Assembly (NCBI RefSeq): GCF_027579695.1
Contig: NC_083596.1
Location: 51,970,400 to 52,034,399, forward strand
Reading direction: 5' to 3'
From: Neoarius graeffei
Taxonomy: Eukaryota > Chordata > Actinopteri > Siluriformes > Ariidae
DNA length: 64,000 nt
Position 1 is the first letter of the stretch. Each line of letters opens with the position of its first letter. This document shows positions 1-11,228 of the stretch, piece by piece. Both the position numbers and the translations under genes were made by a program. A model generated the notes under the pieces. It was not told the origin of the DNA, did no database searches, and saw nothing but the letters and a program-made list of their open reading frames with translations.

Positions 1-326
1 ACTGGAGCTTGTTTATGCACTTATTGGAACATCCAGACAGTAAGGCATTACAATAACCCACCTGGAGGGAACGAAAGCATGAACTAGTTTTTCTGCATCA
101 TGTAGTGACATTAAATTTCTTATCTTAGCAATATTTCTGAGATGAAAGAAAGCTATCCGGGTGATGTTATCAATGTGAGTTTCGAATGAAAGACTGGGGT
201 CAATAATCACTCCGAGGTCTTTTACTGCTGCACATGAAGAAACAGAAAGGCCATCCAGAGTTACTGTGGAATCAGAAAACTTACTTCTAGCTGCATGTGG
301 TCCGAGTACAAGTACTTCAGTCTTGT
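1..326 (-). mobile_element. L2-type LINE fragment (ORF2 C-terminal part)
   Basis: On the minus strand this reads as the RT C-terminal region of an L2 LINE and is nearly identical to 51381-51706 inside the intact L2 lower in the window. Similarity stops at about 326 (5' truncation) and the copy runs out of the window at base 1. The frame carries a stop near base 13, so it is not coding. Confidence 0.85.
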
Positions 327-858
327 TTAGTTGGAACCGTTCATATACTCTGAGCCGGTTAGCCTTAAACTTGTCATTATAGTGATGTTACAGTTACCTG
401 TCTGAGGATTAAATGTTGACATCACATGGCGCTGTTTTCATTTCTCTTTTTGGGCTCCGCTGTTTTTTTTCTGAGCAGGTTCCATCTCAGATGATGTAGA
501 TTTATGTTTTAGCCAGCTTTCTGTGTTTCTTTCCTTAAACTTAATATCACTGTTAGCTTGTCTGTGTTATGCTAGCAGGAGGTGCAGAGAGCTACAGATG
601 TGTTCAGGGTTGAAGTCAGACAGTCAGACACAGCGGTTTCGGCCAGTCGTCCTGCAGTAAGCACCGCTGTAGACGTTGGTTGAACATTAATCTACATTGC
701 TGTAAATGTGTGCGGGAATTTCCCGCATTATAAATGTTGGATTTGCAGGAATCAATTAAATTGTGTGCAATACCCGCAATGAAATTCAGGCCCTGAGACA
801 GTACTGATAAATAAATTCACAGTAACATTATATTAATAATAATAATAATAATAATTAT
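327..858. other. No gene seen
   Basis: AT-rich sequence without a convincing ORF, ending in an AAT microsatellite (about 832-855) in which the next SINE sits. Confidence 0.6.
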
Positions 859-1231
859 GGCGGCACGGTGGTGTAGTGGTTAGCGCTGTCGCCTCACAGC
901 AAGAAGGTCCGGGTTCGAGCCCCGTGGCCGGCGAGGGCCTTTCTGTGCGGAGTTTGCATGTTCTCCCCGTGTCCACATGGGTTTCCTCCGGGTGCTCCGG
1001 TTTCCCCCACAGTCCAAAGACATGCAGGTTAGGTTAACTGATGACTCTAAATTGAGCGTAGGTGTGAATGTGAGTGTGAATGGTTGTCTGTGTCTATGTG
1101 TCAGCCCTGTGATGACCTGGCGACTTGTCCAGGGTGTACCCCGCCTTTCGCCTGTAGTCAGCTGGGATAGGATCCAGCTTGCCTGCGACCCTGTAGAACA
1201 GGATAAAGCGGCTAGAGATAATGAGATGAGA
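859..1231 (+). mobile_element. V-SINE copy 1 (DANA/Mermaid-like)
   Basis: A tRNA-like head carries an A-box-like TGGTGTAGTGG and B box GGTTCGAGCCC. The conserved V-SINE core follows (GTTTGCATGTTCTCCCCGTG, later CCCCACAGTCCAAAGACATG), with a GATGAGATG tail. It is inserted in an AAT microsatellite, so the target duplication cannot be told from the repeat. The ORF across it is incidental. Confidence 0.92.
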
Positions 1232-2030
1232 TGATAATAATAATAATTATTATTATTATTATTATTATTATTTTATTTAACACTGGTACAATCACATGTA
1301 GAGAGAACTTTTGTCACTCTTAAGCTTTTAAGTTCGGTTATTTTTTTTTTCTCCAAGCAGCAGCCATTTATCTGCAGCTTCACGCAACACACAGCAGAAA
1401 TGCGTGGAGATATTAGTACTGAGTAGGTTACAGCGATAGTTCACGCAACACGTGGTATTTTTTCATAATTAGTCGGTAAACTCGGCAGTCTTAAGCAGGC
1501 TGGAAAATGCACACTTATATCTACAGTTAAAATATTTCTCCATGTAGTATTTCAGTGTTCTGTCAAACTGACTAGCTAGATTCTGACCTAATATTTTGAT
1601 ATGCTAACTAGCTACGGTAGCTAGTTAGATGTTAGATGTTAGCACAGGACCCAACTCGCCAAGTTTAAATTCCTAATTCTAAATGTTTAGACAAAAGTTA
1701 GGTTCGAATGCTAATACAACAAGTAAATATATCATACCTCTTAATGTAGCAATGGTCTCTTCATCGAGTTGATCCATATTCCAAGACTGAGATGATGATG
1801 ATGATGATGATGATGATGATAAATTGATCGCTGCAGTCTCCTCGTGTGACTAAATGGCGTTGTGGACATGTTAGGGCTTGTACCATTGGGACTATACCAT
1901 TTCCCAGGGTGGGGGGCTATGTTTGCTTGCCAATTTTCTTATCAAAACTAAATTTTCTATGATCTTTGTACTTCAAAATACTAATATTTAATCCTGTAGT
2001 GGCATATTTGTATGCCGTATCTGATGGAGA
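1232..2030. other. No gene seen; ATT and GAT microsatellites
   Basis: Contains an (ATT)n run at about 1232-1272 and a (GAT)10 run at 1791-1820. No coding signal I trust lies before the remnant that starts near 2060. Confidence 0.6.
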
Positions 2031-2059
2031 ACTCATGAAATCACACCCTTTATTTTCTG

Positions 2060-3741
2060 CCCAGCCCTCTGCCTTACAGAATTCTTTACTCCGATGACAC
2101 TGATCTTTGCAATTCACTTGGGTCTTATGCTTCCAAGAATAAGGTGGTAATGTTTTATTATACACTAGCAAACATACATCAAAACTGGCTGCAATTCACC
2201 TACTCGCCATTGCAAAGAAGAGCGAACTCTCTGAATGTGGAGTTGATGGAATTTTGGGAAGGTTGAATGAGGACCTAGTAAGGCTGTATGAAGGTGTTAA
2301 AATTCAAACTGGGAATGGTGAATGTGAAATATATGGAGCAGTAGTTTCAATATGTGGTGACACTTTAGCTCAGCATGAGCTTTGTGGATTTAAAGAAGGT
2401 GTTGAGTTTGCATATAGTAAATGTCGACAGTGTGAATGTTCATTTGAGGACATGCAATTGCATTTTAATGAGGATGACTTTGAGAAAAGAACACTGGAGA
2501 GACATCTCCGTCAGTGTAGTGATATTGAGAAGGCTAATACTGAACATCTCAGAAGCATCCTAAAAACTACTTTTGGTATCAATAGAAGGAGCAAACTCGT
2601 AGAATTCCCAGCTTTTAACCTGATCCAACAAACACCTCAAGATATTGTGCATATAATTCTTGAAGGCATTGTGCCTTTAGAAATAAAGTGTGTGATGAAA
2701 CACTTAGTTCTGTTAGGACAACTTGACTTGGATGTTTTCAATACTGCATTACTTGGATTCCCCTACTCTCCACTTGATATCAGAGACAAACCAAGCCCTG
2801 TAGCATACAGCACATTAGCTTCCAATGACAATAAATTAAGGCAGTCCTCAGGGCAAATGATTGTTCTACTCAAAATTCTGCCATTTCTGATTGATAAAGT
2901 TAAAGGTAGTGAATACTACACAATCATTCTTGAGCTCATAGAAATTGTTCAAATTTTGTTTGCCCCTGTTATTGGTTTAGACCATTAACAAATTGAAAAC
3001 ACTCATTGACCAGCACTTAAAACATATGAAGGACCTTTTCCAGATAACAATATCACTCCAAAGCAACACTATTTAATTCATGTCCCATCCCAGATTAAGC
3101 TACTGGGACCAATGATTCATCACATGTGCATGAGATTTGAATCAAAGCATTGCTTTTTCAAACAGTGGGTTTCAAAACTAAATTTTAAAAATGTTTGCAA
3201 GTCTCTAATTAAGTATAATCAAATGTATGAATGTTGCCATAATATAAATCCTTCTGAACACCCAATTTTCTCAAGTGATCATACATTGGGACAAACATCA
3301 GAAATAACTGACATGTCATACTTAAAAGAAAAGATGAGAGCCTTCTTTGGAAATGATGAGGTAAAACATGCAGTGTCTGTAAGATGGATTAATCTAAATG
3401 GCAACAAATATATCCAGGATAAATCATTAATTGTGAGTGGTGTTAATAATGATTTGCCTGAATTTGGACTAGTGAGAAATATCTATTTGATAAATTCATC
3501 TTTGTATTGTTTTGAGCTCCAGCCATACAACACCATTTGTCATGATGGTGATTATATGGCATATAAAATAGAGATCCCAAACTTGGCACAAGCAACTGAA
3601 CTGAAATCTGTTGATAGCCTGGTAGATTTCACTCCATATTACAGCTTTACTCACAAGGATATGGTATATGTGCCAATGAAATACTACCTTGTGGATGTGA
3701 TTGAACTGCACAAAGCCTCACCTGATGTAGGCCTATTGTAA
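2060..3741 (+). pseudogene. Transposon-like coding remnant, family unnamed
   Basis: A single plus-strand protein is readable through three frame changes. It passes near 2185 into the 2254-2988 frame, shifts near 2990, and shifts back near 3060 into the frame that runs to 3741. Recognisable stretches are a GSYASKNKV-like segment before FYYTL, then IHLLAIAKKSELSE, a CX2C pair (KCRQCE) followed by H..C, DIVHIILEGIVPLEIK, and PKQHYLIHVPSQIK leading into MCMRFESKHCFFK. From memory of fish genomes this is the style of a multicopy, intronless, transposase-like family of unknown function. I cannot name the superfamily and see no terminal repeats. The frameshifts make it non-functional here. TE origin is inference. 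Confidence 0.6.
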
Positions 3742-4462
3742 AAGCCACTGTGTTTCATGTCAGTGTAATTTGATTAGCAAACTTGTATGCATTCTTGACA
3801 CTTTCATATGTTTTGACATGTGATCAAATTGCCTTTTCACACTTTTTTGCAAGAAAGACAAATAGTTCAGCAATCTCATGAGACTTAGCTGAGTTTGTGT
3901 AGCATTCAATTGCAAATTAATTGCTCAGAGTTTTGAGTAAGGTTCTTCAGGTTGATCTTAAGGTTGATCTTGCACTTTGTTTTGATATATTTCTGCTATT
4001 AGCTGTAACTCTTAAATGGTATACAGTCATGGAAACTTTTGAAACTTTTTTTGTAAAAAGAGAGGTTTCAGCAGTAGTTGTGTTAAGCTGCATTGTCATA
4101 TTTGTAATGTTTTCAAAGCCAGTGAATAAATTACAACAAACAACAATAACAACAAAATGTTTTATCATTGTCATTTCTTATCATTTTTATTTTAAGAATA
4201 GCCCTGTCTTAAAATAAGGAAAACACTCTTGTGCCTTTGCTTGAATAATCTGTAATCTATTGCCTTACCTTGTTACTGGTTAAATACAGCTTGATATTAG
4301 CTGGAAAAACTTAAGAAAAAGTGAGATATATTTTCTTAAAATAAGACATTTTTTTCTTATGTAAAAAATGCTTGAAAAGATTATTTTTCTATTTAGACAA
4401 AAAAATAAGTCTAATTTTCTTGAAACAAGTCTTTTTTTTTACTTTCTTAGATATCAGATTTT
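3742..4462. other. AT-rich intergenic stretch
   Basis: Very AT-rich, with many TCTTATTTTAAG-like words in both orientations (about 4190-4445). The ORFs at 3921-4217 show no recognisable protein. Probably decayed repeat DNA. Confidence 0.5.
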
Positions 4463-4785
4463 CAGACATCCCAACCTGCAGAAACTCATTTCAGGGAGAT
4501 GCCGCATGACTTTTTTCCCATCAGCGGGGCGGGGCAGGGGGGGATGAGTTTCTGCAGGTTGGGATGTCTGTAAACCAATCAGGATGCTCTTTGTCTAGCA
4601 TGCGCTACATAAACAGGCGCACACGCAGACTCTCCATATGCGCGATGCAGACATTAATGTTGCGCGTGCACGCTCTTGCTCGCTTGCTCTAGATTCCGGG
4701 AGATATTCTCCAATTTGCGGGCATCAGGGAGCCACTATCAATATGCGGGAGACTCCCGGAACTTCCGGGAGACTTGGGATGTCTG
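4463..4785. mobile_element. MITE-like element with CAGACATCCCAA termini
   Basis: Bases 4463-4489 are a perfect 27-base reverse complement of 4544-4570. The outer right end (TTGGGATGTCTG, 4774-4785) matches the same terminus a third time. A CAG...CTG terminus suggests a hAT-type non-autonomous element, but flanking 8-bp duplications do not match, so the class is uncertain. Confidence 0.6.
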
Positions 4786-4958
4786 GTTTTTGCAGTAAAC
4801 TCACAACCACTCAATGACTGAGTCATGAACGAATCTCAGCCAGCACCACAGCTGTAAAAGTACAAATGAAACAAAGTGTCACTAAAACAGAATTCTATTG
4901 GAGGAAAATTTACAGTTTTTAATGAATAAGACTTCATGTGTTAAAGTTCTTTGGTTTA

Positions 4959-6286
4959 TTAACCTTCTGCTCTTTGGCGTTGCTCCTCAGACTTCTGTTG
5001 TGGTTTATTCTTACAGCAACACCTGAGTGCTGCTAAGAGAATGATAACCAATATCATCAGGGTAAAACCTGTAATCTGAAACGAAAAAAAGGATTAGTAA
5101 GATGAGCAAATATTTAAGCCAATACATAAGTGAACAACTAATATGTATTATTTTAGAGGACTGTAAGATGTTTTTCAAACACAGTTTGCTTTATTTGTTA
5201 CATTGCTTTGACCCCATATCCAGTCACTCATTCACACAGTAACACAGGTACACTCCTCACACACAGTGTGTTTTTCTGGTCTTTTTCTTCATGATATCAT
5301 ACACACTGCCTACACCCAGCAGGAACAAGTCAAAGACAGGAAGCTGTTTTTAAGAATGTTGGAATCCATCCATCTGTTGTCTGTAGACGCCTATCCTGTA
5401 CAGGGTCACAGGAAAGCTGGAGCCTACCCCAGCTGACTACGGGCGAAAGGCGGGGTTCACCCTGGACAAGTCGCCAGATCATCGCAGGGCTGACACATAG
5501 ACACAAACAACCATTCACACTCACATTCACACTTACGTTCAATTTAGAGTTACCAGTTAACCTAACCTGCATGTCTTTGGACTGTGGGGGAAACCGGAGC
5601 ACCCGGAGGAAACCCACGCAGACACGGGGAGAACATGCAAACTCCGCACAGAAAGGCCCTCATCGGCCACTGGGCTCGAACCCAGGACCTTCTTGCTGTG
5701 AGGCGACAGCGCTAACCACTACACCACCGTGCCGCCCATGTTGGAATCTTGTTTGAAAGTTATTATTAGTGTTTGATTAAAACATGTTGGTGAACTCAGA
5801 ACTCACCTGAGATATGGACATCAACTCCAGAGTCCTCTGCTGTGTCTCGATCTCCAAGGTTTCATTTCCAATCGGCTTGCACCATTTTCCAATCCCAAAA
5901 GTGTTAGATTTAGTGAACACACCATCCCAGTCTGACCATGCACAAGCCACATATCGACCATCAATGAAAAAAAGGGACAGCCAGATTAATACAGTGAGAA
6001 TAGAGTAGAACCTTCTTTGTTTATTTCTGGAGTTACACACCCCTTCTTCATTCTCTACCACCTCTTCATTCTCTGTTGATGGTGACAGATCCACAAACAA
6101 CAATGTAAAAATTAAGCAACCAAGAGCAGGGACAAGAAAGTACAAAAAACAAATCACATGGCTGTAGCTCCTTTTGCAAGGACAAACAAAATAATCATCC
6201 AGGATGTTCTCCAGAGCCAAGAGAATAAGATTGAACACCCCAAAACGTCCCAAACGTTTCTTCTTGAGCTCATCAAAAAATTTCAT
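4959..6286 (-). CDS. CALHM-like channel protein, copy 1 (2 exons)
   Basis: Exon 1 is 6286-5807 (160 codons); the donor is CAG|GTGAGT. Exon 2 is 5075-4959 (38 codons plus TAA) after a TTTCAG acceptor; the intron is phase 0. Predicted protein is 198 residues. CPC lies at residues 35-37 between TM1 (about 17-33) and TM2 (about 44-66). TM3 (about 94-112) runs into DGRYVACAW. The second outer loop has C115, C136 and glycosylation site N141-E-T. TM4 (about 162-177) is followed by a CCC cluster. CALHM/FAM26 proteins form large-pore plasma-membrane channels whose CPC cysteines pair with two loop-2 cysteines, and that layout is seen here. Only about 20 residues follow TM4, against well over 100 in classical members. 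The intron carries a V-SINE. Intact and likely functional; orthology to a specific CALHM number is not decided. Confidence 0.85.
5367..5737 (-). mobile_element. V-SINE copy 2, in intron of CALHM-like copy 1
   Basis: Full-length antisense V-SINE with B box GGTTCGAGCCC read on the minus strand. It is flanked by an exact 11-bp target duplication, ATGTTGGAATC, at 5356-5366 and 5738-5748. It lies wholly within the intron 5076-5806. Confidence 0.95.
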
Positions 6287-6355
6287 GGTGACAGTCAGAG
6301 ACGACTTGATGTAAATGAGACTTCTTCAGTCTGTTGTAATAATCTAACATTTGTT

Positions 6356-6412
6356 TTATCACTGCTCTCTCATATATCCTGCTGTGTCATTCATTACTCC
6401 TCCCCTTATATA
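6356..6412 (-). promoter_or_regulatory. TATA box and shared proximal promoter block of copy 1
   Basis: On the minus strand TATATAAG (6405-6412) is followed by GGGGAGGAG, then TGACACAGCAG and GCAGTGATAA, about 70-125 bases before the start codon. The same words in the same order occur at 42260-42324 before copy 3, so the block is conserved between paralogs. The TATA function is inference. Confidence 0.6.
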
Positions 6413-6457
6413 CTGAAGGATGTTCGAACGAAGTGTATCACAGGGGAGGAGACATGA

Positions 6458-6468
6458 GAAAATGAAAC
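6458..6468 (+). promoter_or_regulatory. ISRE-like site upstream of CALHM-like copy 1
   Basis: GAAAATGAAAC fits the interferon-stimulated response element GAAANNGAAAC exactly and lies about 45 bases upstream of the TATA box. Mammalian CALHM6 is known as an interferon-inducible gene, which makes the site plausible. The matching block before copies 2 and 3 does not keep a perfect site. Confidence 0.45.
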
Positions 6469-6670
6469 CTCACAAAGATTCTTCATTTGTCCTGAAAAAA
6501 GCAATGTGATAAAGATTTGAAAAAACTACATCACACCTACATCAGTTATTAAACCCCCAGCAGTGCATTATTAACCAACTATTAAAAGTGCATGATATTC
6601 TGTAGGTTTCTGAAGAGTTCACTTTCAACTCTGATATTCATTTTCAATCTTCAACTCCTTAATCAGATCA

Positions 6671-6720
6671 TCCATCCATCCATTATCTGTAGCCGCTTAT
6701 CCTGTTCTACAGGGTCGCAG
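6671..6720 (-). mobile_element. 50-bp V-SINE tail fragment with target duplication
   Basis: Only the SINE 3' end is present, yet it is flanked by an exact 13-bp duplication, CTTAATCAGATCA (6658-6670 and 6721-6733). It was therefore truncated at insertion rather than decayed later. Confidence 0.85.
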
Positions 6721-6733
6721 CTTAATCAGATCA

Positions 6734-7262
6734 CTGATCTAATTTTTCCAGTTCACACTCAGACTTGTTATCCACCCTGAGATTCATTCTTTCCCTTCAG
6801 GGGATGAAAAACACCCCCAAAAACTATAACATAACTACCAGAAGGGACTGTGACATAGAGAAAACTTGTGATTGTAAATGGGAACACAAGCACAGCCTTA
6901 ATGGTGATGCATCATTCTCTCCAAAGCAAATAGCAAAATATGGAAAATACTCCAAACCTCCCCAAATATTTCAGCTTAACTTTAGTGAAAGAAAAAGCCA
7001 TGGTGACATGAGAAAGATGTTTAAGTGTAAGTAATTATTGTCGATATTTGAGCTTCCTGTTTTCATTGTCTTCTCATTGTATCAGTCTCTTGCCATACCT
7101 TCAGTGCAAGACCTCAAATATTTACACAGGAATCAGCAAGAACTGAAACTTCAGCGTGCTTTATTTAGCACCTATACACATGGTTACAGTGGACATCATC
7201 ACACCATCCAGTTCATGAAGAAGCACCTTTTTTAAAAAAGGAATAAAAATACTTTGTCAGTC
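6734..7262. other. No gene seen
   Basis: ORFs at 6765-7034 and 7038-7235 have no recognisable domain and no splice or promoter context. Left unannotated. Confidence 0.5.
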
Positions 7263-7269
7263 TGCAGGC

Positions 7270-7696
7270 CCACCTCGGGCCCACCTCGGGCTGCGTGCGC
7301 GCTGAGTGAGCTCCAGCACACGCTCCATGAACAAGGCGCACCTGAACTCAATTAGAGAACTACTGTATGTGTTTGGCTATTTAAGGACTACGCTGATGCA
7401 ATTGCATCGTGAAGAATTATGCTACGTTAAGTACGCATTATCGAGCCTTTCTACCCTTGTTCTTGTTTTTCTGGTTTCTCAATTCTTGTTCCTGTTTCTA
7501 GTTCTTGTTCTCACCTAGCCTCTGACATACTGTTTGCGCCTCGACCGACCCTTTGCCTGTTTTCACGTTTCTGATCTTGCCTGCCGTTTTGAACTGTTTG
7601 CGTTTGTATGTGTTTTATGCACTTTGTGTATATATTGCAGTGTATTAAACTGAACACTTCTGCACATACATCCGCCTCCCTCGCGTACCTGACTCA
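7270..7696 (+). mobile_element. Possible solo LTR (Gypsy-style)
   Basis: Pyrimidine-rich TTCTTGTTTTTCTGG text, a run of Cys/Leu-poor degenerate words and a TGAGTGAG...TGACTCA frame resemble R-U5 regions of fish Gypsy LTRs. I see no second copy or target duplication, so this is a weak call. Confidence 0.3.
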
Positions 7697-7943
7697 CTTT
7701 CTGTTTTAATTACATATGAACTAGTTTTGAAATACTAAGGTTCTACAGTTGTTCAAAAGCTTACCAAGTCACATTTCTATTAATAAATTGTGATCACCCA
7801 TTCTGTATTTTGTGAGAACTTTCTTTCAGGTTCATGTTGTTCAGATATTCAGCTAATTCTATTTTTCTGTTTAATATTTAGTTGACAAGACAGACAAGAA
7901 TGAAATTACAGCTGAACAGTTCAGTGAAAACAGACTCTGGCAA

Positions 7944-8350
7944 AGTTCATGGTGAACTCCAGTGGGGATGTGACAGAGCCCCCCACACCATCCTGAGGTG
8001 CTCATTCTGGGAGCAGATCTTCTTGTAAGGCACCCTCTGGGGCAGGGCCCTAGTGTTTCTGGGTGTCTGGCATGAAAATCCCAGATGAACGTGGGGGCTC
8101 AGATGTTCTTCTGGTACATATCCCTTCCAGTTCACTAGGTACTCCAATTCCACTTTTCTTTCTGCAGGAGTTCAGGAGGGTTTTAATTGTCTAAGCCTGT
8201 TTGGCTGTTGATGTCCAAGGGCTCAGGGGGCATGGTAGAAGAATTGTTGGAAGCCAATGGGCCTGGACTGACCAACTTGAGCTGGAAGACATGAAAGTAG
8301 GGGGCTACTGTGTCTGTGTAGGTCCAGTTTACTGTAAATGTTACCTTGAT
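7944..8350 (-). pseudogene. Chromovirus (Ty3/Gypsy) integrase C-terminal/chromodomain remnant
   Basis: Minus-strand pieces read YFHVFQLK, then a Pro-rich linker, then LEYLVNWKGY. This is the order found at the end of chromovirus pol: the segment before the chromodomain, followed by the chromodomain itself. Stops and a frame change separate the pieces. There is no attached LTR that I can define. It belongs to the family represented by the RNase H fragment at 32691-33295. Confidence 0.65.
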
Positions 8351-8404
8351 AATGTTGCCGGCCTCATGCCTAGGGGTACCTGGGCCTGTGACAAACCTGC
8401 TGTC

Positions 8405-8490
8405 TGACTCTGATACAGAATAGAAAAGACAAACATGTTCAGCTGGTGTTAACTTCATGGCAGGAGAATTTATTCTTCCTTGTAAACATA
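8405..8490 (-). repeat. Interspersed repeat R, short copy
   Basis: The stretch CTGATACAGAATAGAAAAG through GGAGAATTTATTCTTCC is shared with 10300-10368 and 32122-32190. Only this part of the repeat is present here. Confidence 0.7.
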
Positions 8491-8699
8491 CTTCAAGTAT
8501 CGACATATCTGTTGTACTAAATGGCCTTGGCTTCAGTCCTGTTTTATGTAACATAGCCACTTAACTACATTGTGCTAAAATAGCAATAATTCCTTCACAT
8601 GTTCATTTACATTAACAAAACAGTAACTCAATTAAGCTACTTGAACCCATTCAACATGTTCACATTACTTCAGTATTCCCAGGAAACTTTTGGGAATTT

Positions 8700-10130
8700 G
8701 TATTGAAACAAGTCCAATTTTTCATTGTCCCCTACACTGACCTTCCACGTCTCACATCCGTACAGTAACACAGGCTTGACTAATGTGCTGTAAAGTCAGA
8801 TCTTAGTCCTCTTGCTGTACCTCTTTGAGCCCCAAACCTTCCTGAGCCTACCAAACATTGACTAGCCTGTTCTGCATGTCCTTTTCAGTTCCTCCTTCAT
8901 CACTCACTGTAGCACCAAGATACACAAAGTCTCTGACTTCCTTTATCTCCTCGCCATCCCTGAACTTGATCCTGCCATCACAGTCTTTAAGGTTGATCTT
9001 AAAGACTTCAGTCTTCTTGCTGATCTTTAAGCCAATTCTACTAGCTGTCTGATAACTTAGTTGTTTTCCTCTGCATCTTGTTTAATGTTGTGGAGATGAG
9101 TGCAATATCATCCGCAAAGTCAAGGTCTTCCAACTGTTCCATCATCTTCCATTTTATGCCTGTGTTGGCTGTCTCTTTTGTTTGTCTCATTACCCAGTCA
9201 ATTGCTAATAAGAAGAGGAATCCTGACATCACAGCCTTGTTTCACGCAGGTTTTAACTTTCAACCAATCTGATGTTTTCCCATTGTCAAGGACAGCACTT
9301 TCGGCATTGTCCTAGAGTAGTTTTATGACCTTAATTATCTTCTCTGGGATTCCATAAGATCTCATAATGTCCCAAAGGCTGTCTCTGTGAAGTGAATCAA
9401 ATGCTTTCTCAAAGTCGATAAAGTTGATTAATAGGGGAGCTTGCCATTCGCATGCTTGCTCTATTATATTACGCAGAATAAAGATCTGTTCAGTGGTGTT
9501 CTGCCCTTCTAAGAATCCTGCTTGCTCGGGTCTTAATCTAATACCTGTACTATCCTTCATTCGCCTGATGAGAATCTTGCCAAGCACCTTACTGGTAATT
9601 ATCAGAAGTGTGATGCCTCTCCAATTGCCACAGTCTCCTAAGTTGCCTTTCTTTGGTATCTTTACAATCAATCCTTGGTCCGGAATCTTCTCTTCATCCC
9701 ATATGATTTTAATGAGCTCATGTAACTTCATTGAAGATGTTTGTAAATCTGCCTTTAAGAGCTTGGCTATAATGCTGTCTACACCGCCTGACTTTCCATC
9801 CTTAAGAGCTGCAATTCCAAGTCTTACTTCCTCTAAGCTGATCGGTTCTATACTAATGCTTTCAATCTCTGGTGTTAAATTTGTATTAATTTCTATGGGG
9901 TTCTCAGGTGGATCTCAGTTGAGAACTTCCTTGAAGTGCTCCTTCCACCTTTCTAGTTATGTTTTCCTCGGTTAAGATGTTGTTATGTTTATCCTTGACT
10001 GTGGCATTGCTGTGACACTTGTCATTGCAGATGTTCTTGGTGATCTCAAACAAGGTCTTCATATTGCCATTGTCCGCTGCTCTTTGGGCCATGTTCATCT
10101 GGTTATCCATCCAAGAGCTTTGATACTCTA
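8700..10130 (-). pseudogene. Non-LTR retrotransposon RT remnant (RTE-like, clade unsure)
   Basis: Read on the minus strand from right to left: an IVKIPKKGNLGDCGNWRGI palm segment (9312-9731), a DFEKAFDSLHR segment with catalytic-type Asp, FADDIALIS (9041-9232), and a decayed VYLGATVSDEGG-like tail near 8900. Stops and frame changes break it into at least three pieces. The motif order is that of a non-LTR reverse transcriptase. No endonuclease domain or tail is recognisable, so the copy is truncated at both ends. Confidence 0.75.
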
Positions 10131-10189
10131 ATACTTAAGTTTACTTCCTTATCCTTTGCTCTGTACTTTGCCCTTAGTTGTTGCTGTAT

Positions 10190-10526
10190 TCTCTCAAACG
10201 TTTCATTGACCAACCTATACAAACAACCTTATAAGGTGCATGTTCCACTCTTAAAATCTAGCATGTGCACTATTTTTAAGGGATATTTACCAACCTGTGA
10301 TACAGAATAGAAGAGACAAACACGTTCAGCTGGTGTTAACTTCACAGCAGGAGAATTTATTCTTCCTCCGTGTGTGTTTGTGTGATATTCTATACCACGC
10401 CGCATAATGTGCCATCTAGTGACCAGTTTTAGTATCGCAAGTGTAACAAGTATAGCACAGTGAAATTGGTCTTTACTCACTGCTTAGGATACAATAAAAA
10501 TAAAATTATATATATATATATATATA
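10190..10526 (-). repeat. Interspersed repeat R, left part of split copy
   Basis: Matches 30540-30581 plus 32040-32345. The match runs from TTTCATTGACCAAC through TTATAAGGTGC and GGAGAATTTATTCTTCC into a TA tract. The rest of the repeat resumes at 12877, so 10527-12876 is inserted DNA. The ORF at 10229-10480 is repeat sequence, not a gene. Confidence 0.75.
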
Positions 10527-11206
10527 AGTGCTGTCAAAAATGTTGCATTATTAACGCGTTAACTTGACTCAATTTTAACGGCGATAATTTTTTTTATCGT
10601 GAGATTAACGCTCTGTGACATGATGCCACGCCCCGCACAGCCAGAGTCCTCTGCCCTCCCCCGAAGAGCCACGGTGCTCCGATCGTTTTCCCATCGGCGG
10701 CTCCAGCCCCACTTTGCAGTGGCTGTGACAAGACGTGTTATGCTCTGCAATAAAAATAATAAAAAAAAAACATTGGTACAACCAGTGTTCGAACTATGCC
10801 GATATTTTCGGGGGGTCCCTTTTTTTTCCCTTGGGGGGGGGGGCTTGCGCTTGTCTCAGAGCGCGGATCTCCGATCGCGCGCTCACTTCGGATATGCAAA
10901 TGCTTCCCGTTACACACAATTGCTATGTCAATAAACATCATTTTGCCAATATTTTAGAGACCCCCCAACATTTCCCAAATCATGTTTTCAAGGGATCTCA
11001 TGTCTGTTTCAGGGGATCTCGGATCCCCCGAGTACCCCCGTAGTTCGAACGGTGAGCAAGCCCATTCACTTTTTTATGCTGATAAGAGAATTACAATGGT
11101 TTTTCATATGACAAAAATGTGTGATTAAATTGAGATTAATCGCGAGTTAACTATGACAGTCGCGACATTAATCGCGATTAAATATTTTAATTGCTTGACA
11201 GCACTA
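10527..11206. mobile_element. hAT-like MITE with GTGCTGTCAA ends
   Basis: The left end AGTGCTGTCAA and right end TTGACAGCACT are inverted. The subterminal zones are full of TTAACGCG and TAATCGCG words. It sits in the TA tract of repeat R. A second element is nested inside it. Confidence 0.7.
10784..11052. mobile_element. Nested MITE with GTTCGAACTA ends
   Basis: GTTCGAACTATG near the left and TAGTTCGAAC near the right are inverted, with matching GGGGGGTCC / GGATCCCCC subterminal text. The 8-bp flanks do not match, so the class is not settled. Confidence 0.5.
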
Positions 11207-11228
11207 ATATATATATATATATATATAT

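Noticed and set aside
859..930. tRNA gene
   Set aside because: A and B boxes are present, but the segment is the head of a V-SINE that recurs with the same body and tail six more times.
7270..7696. Firm assignment as 3' LTR of the chromovirus fragment at 7944-8350
   Set aside because: The LTR-like text reads on the plus strand while the pol fragment is on the minus strand.
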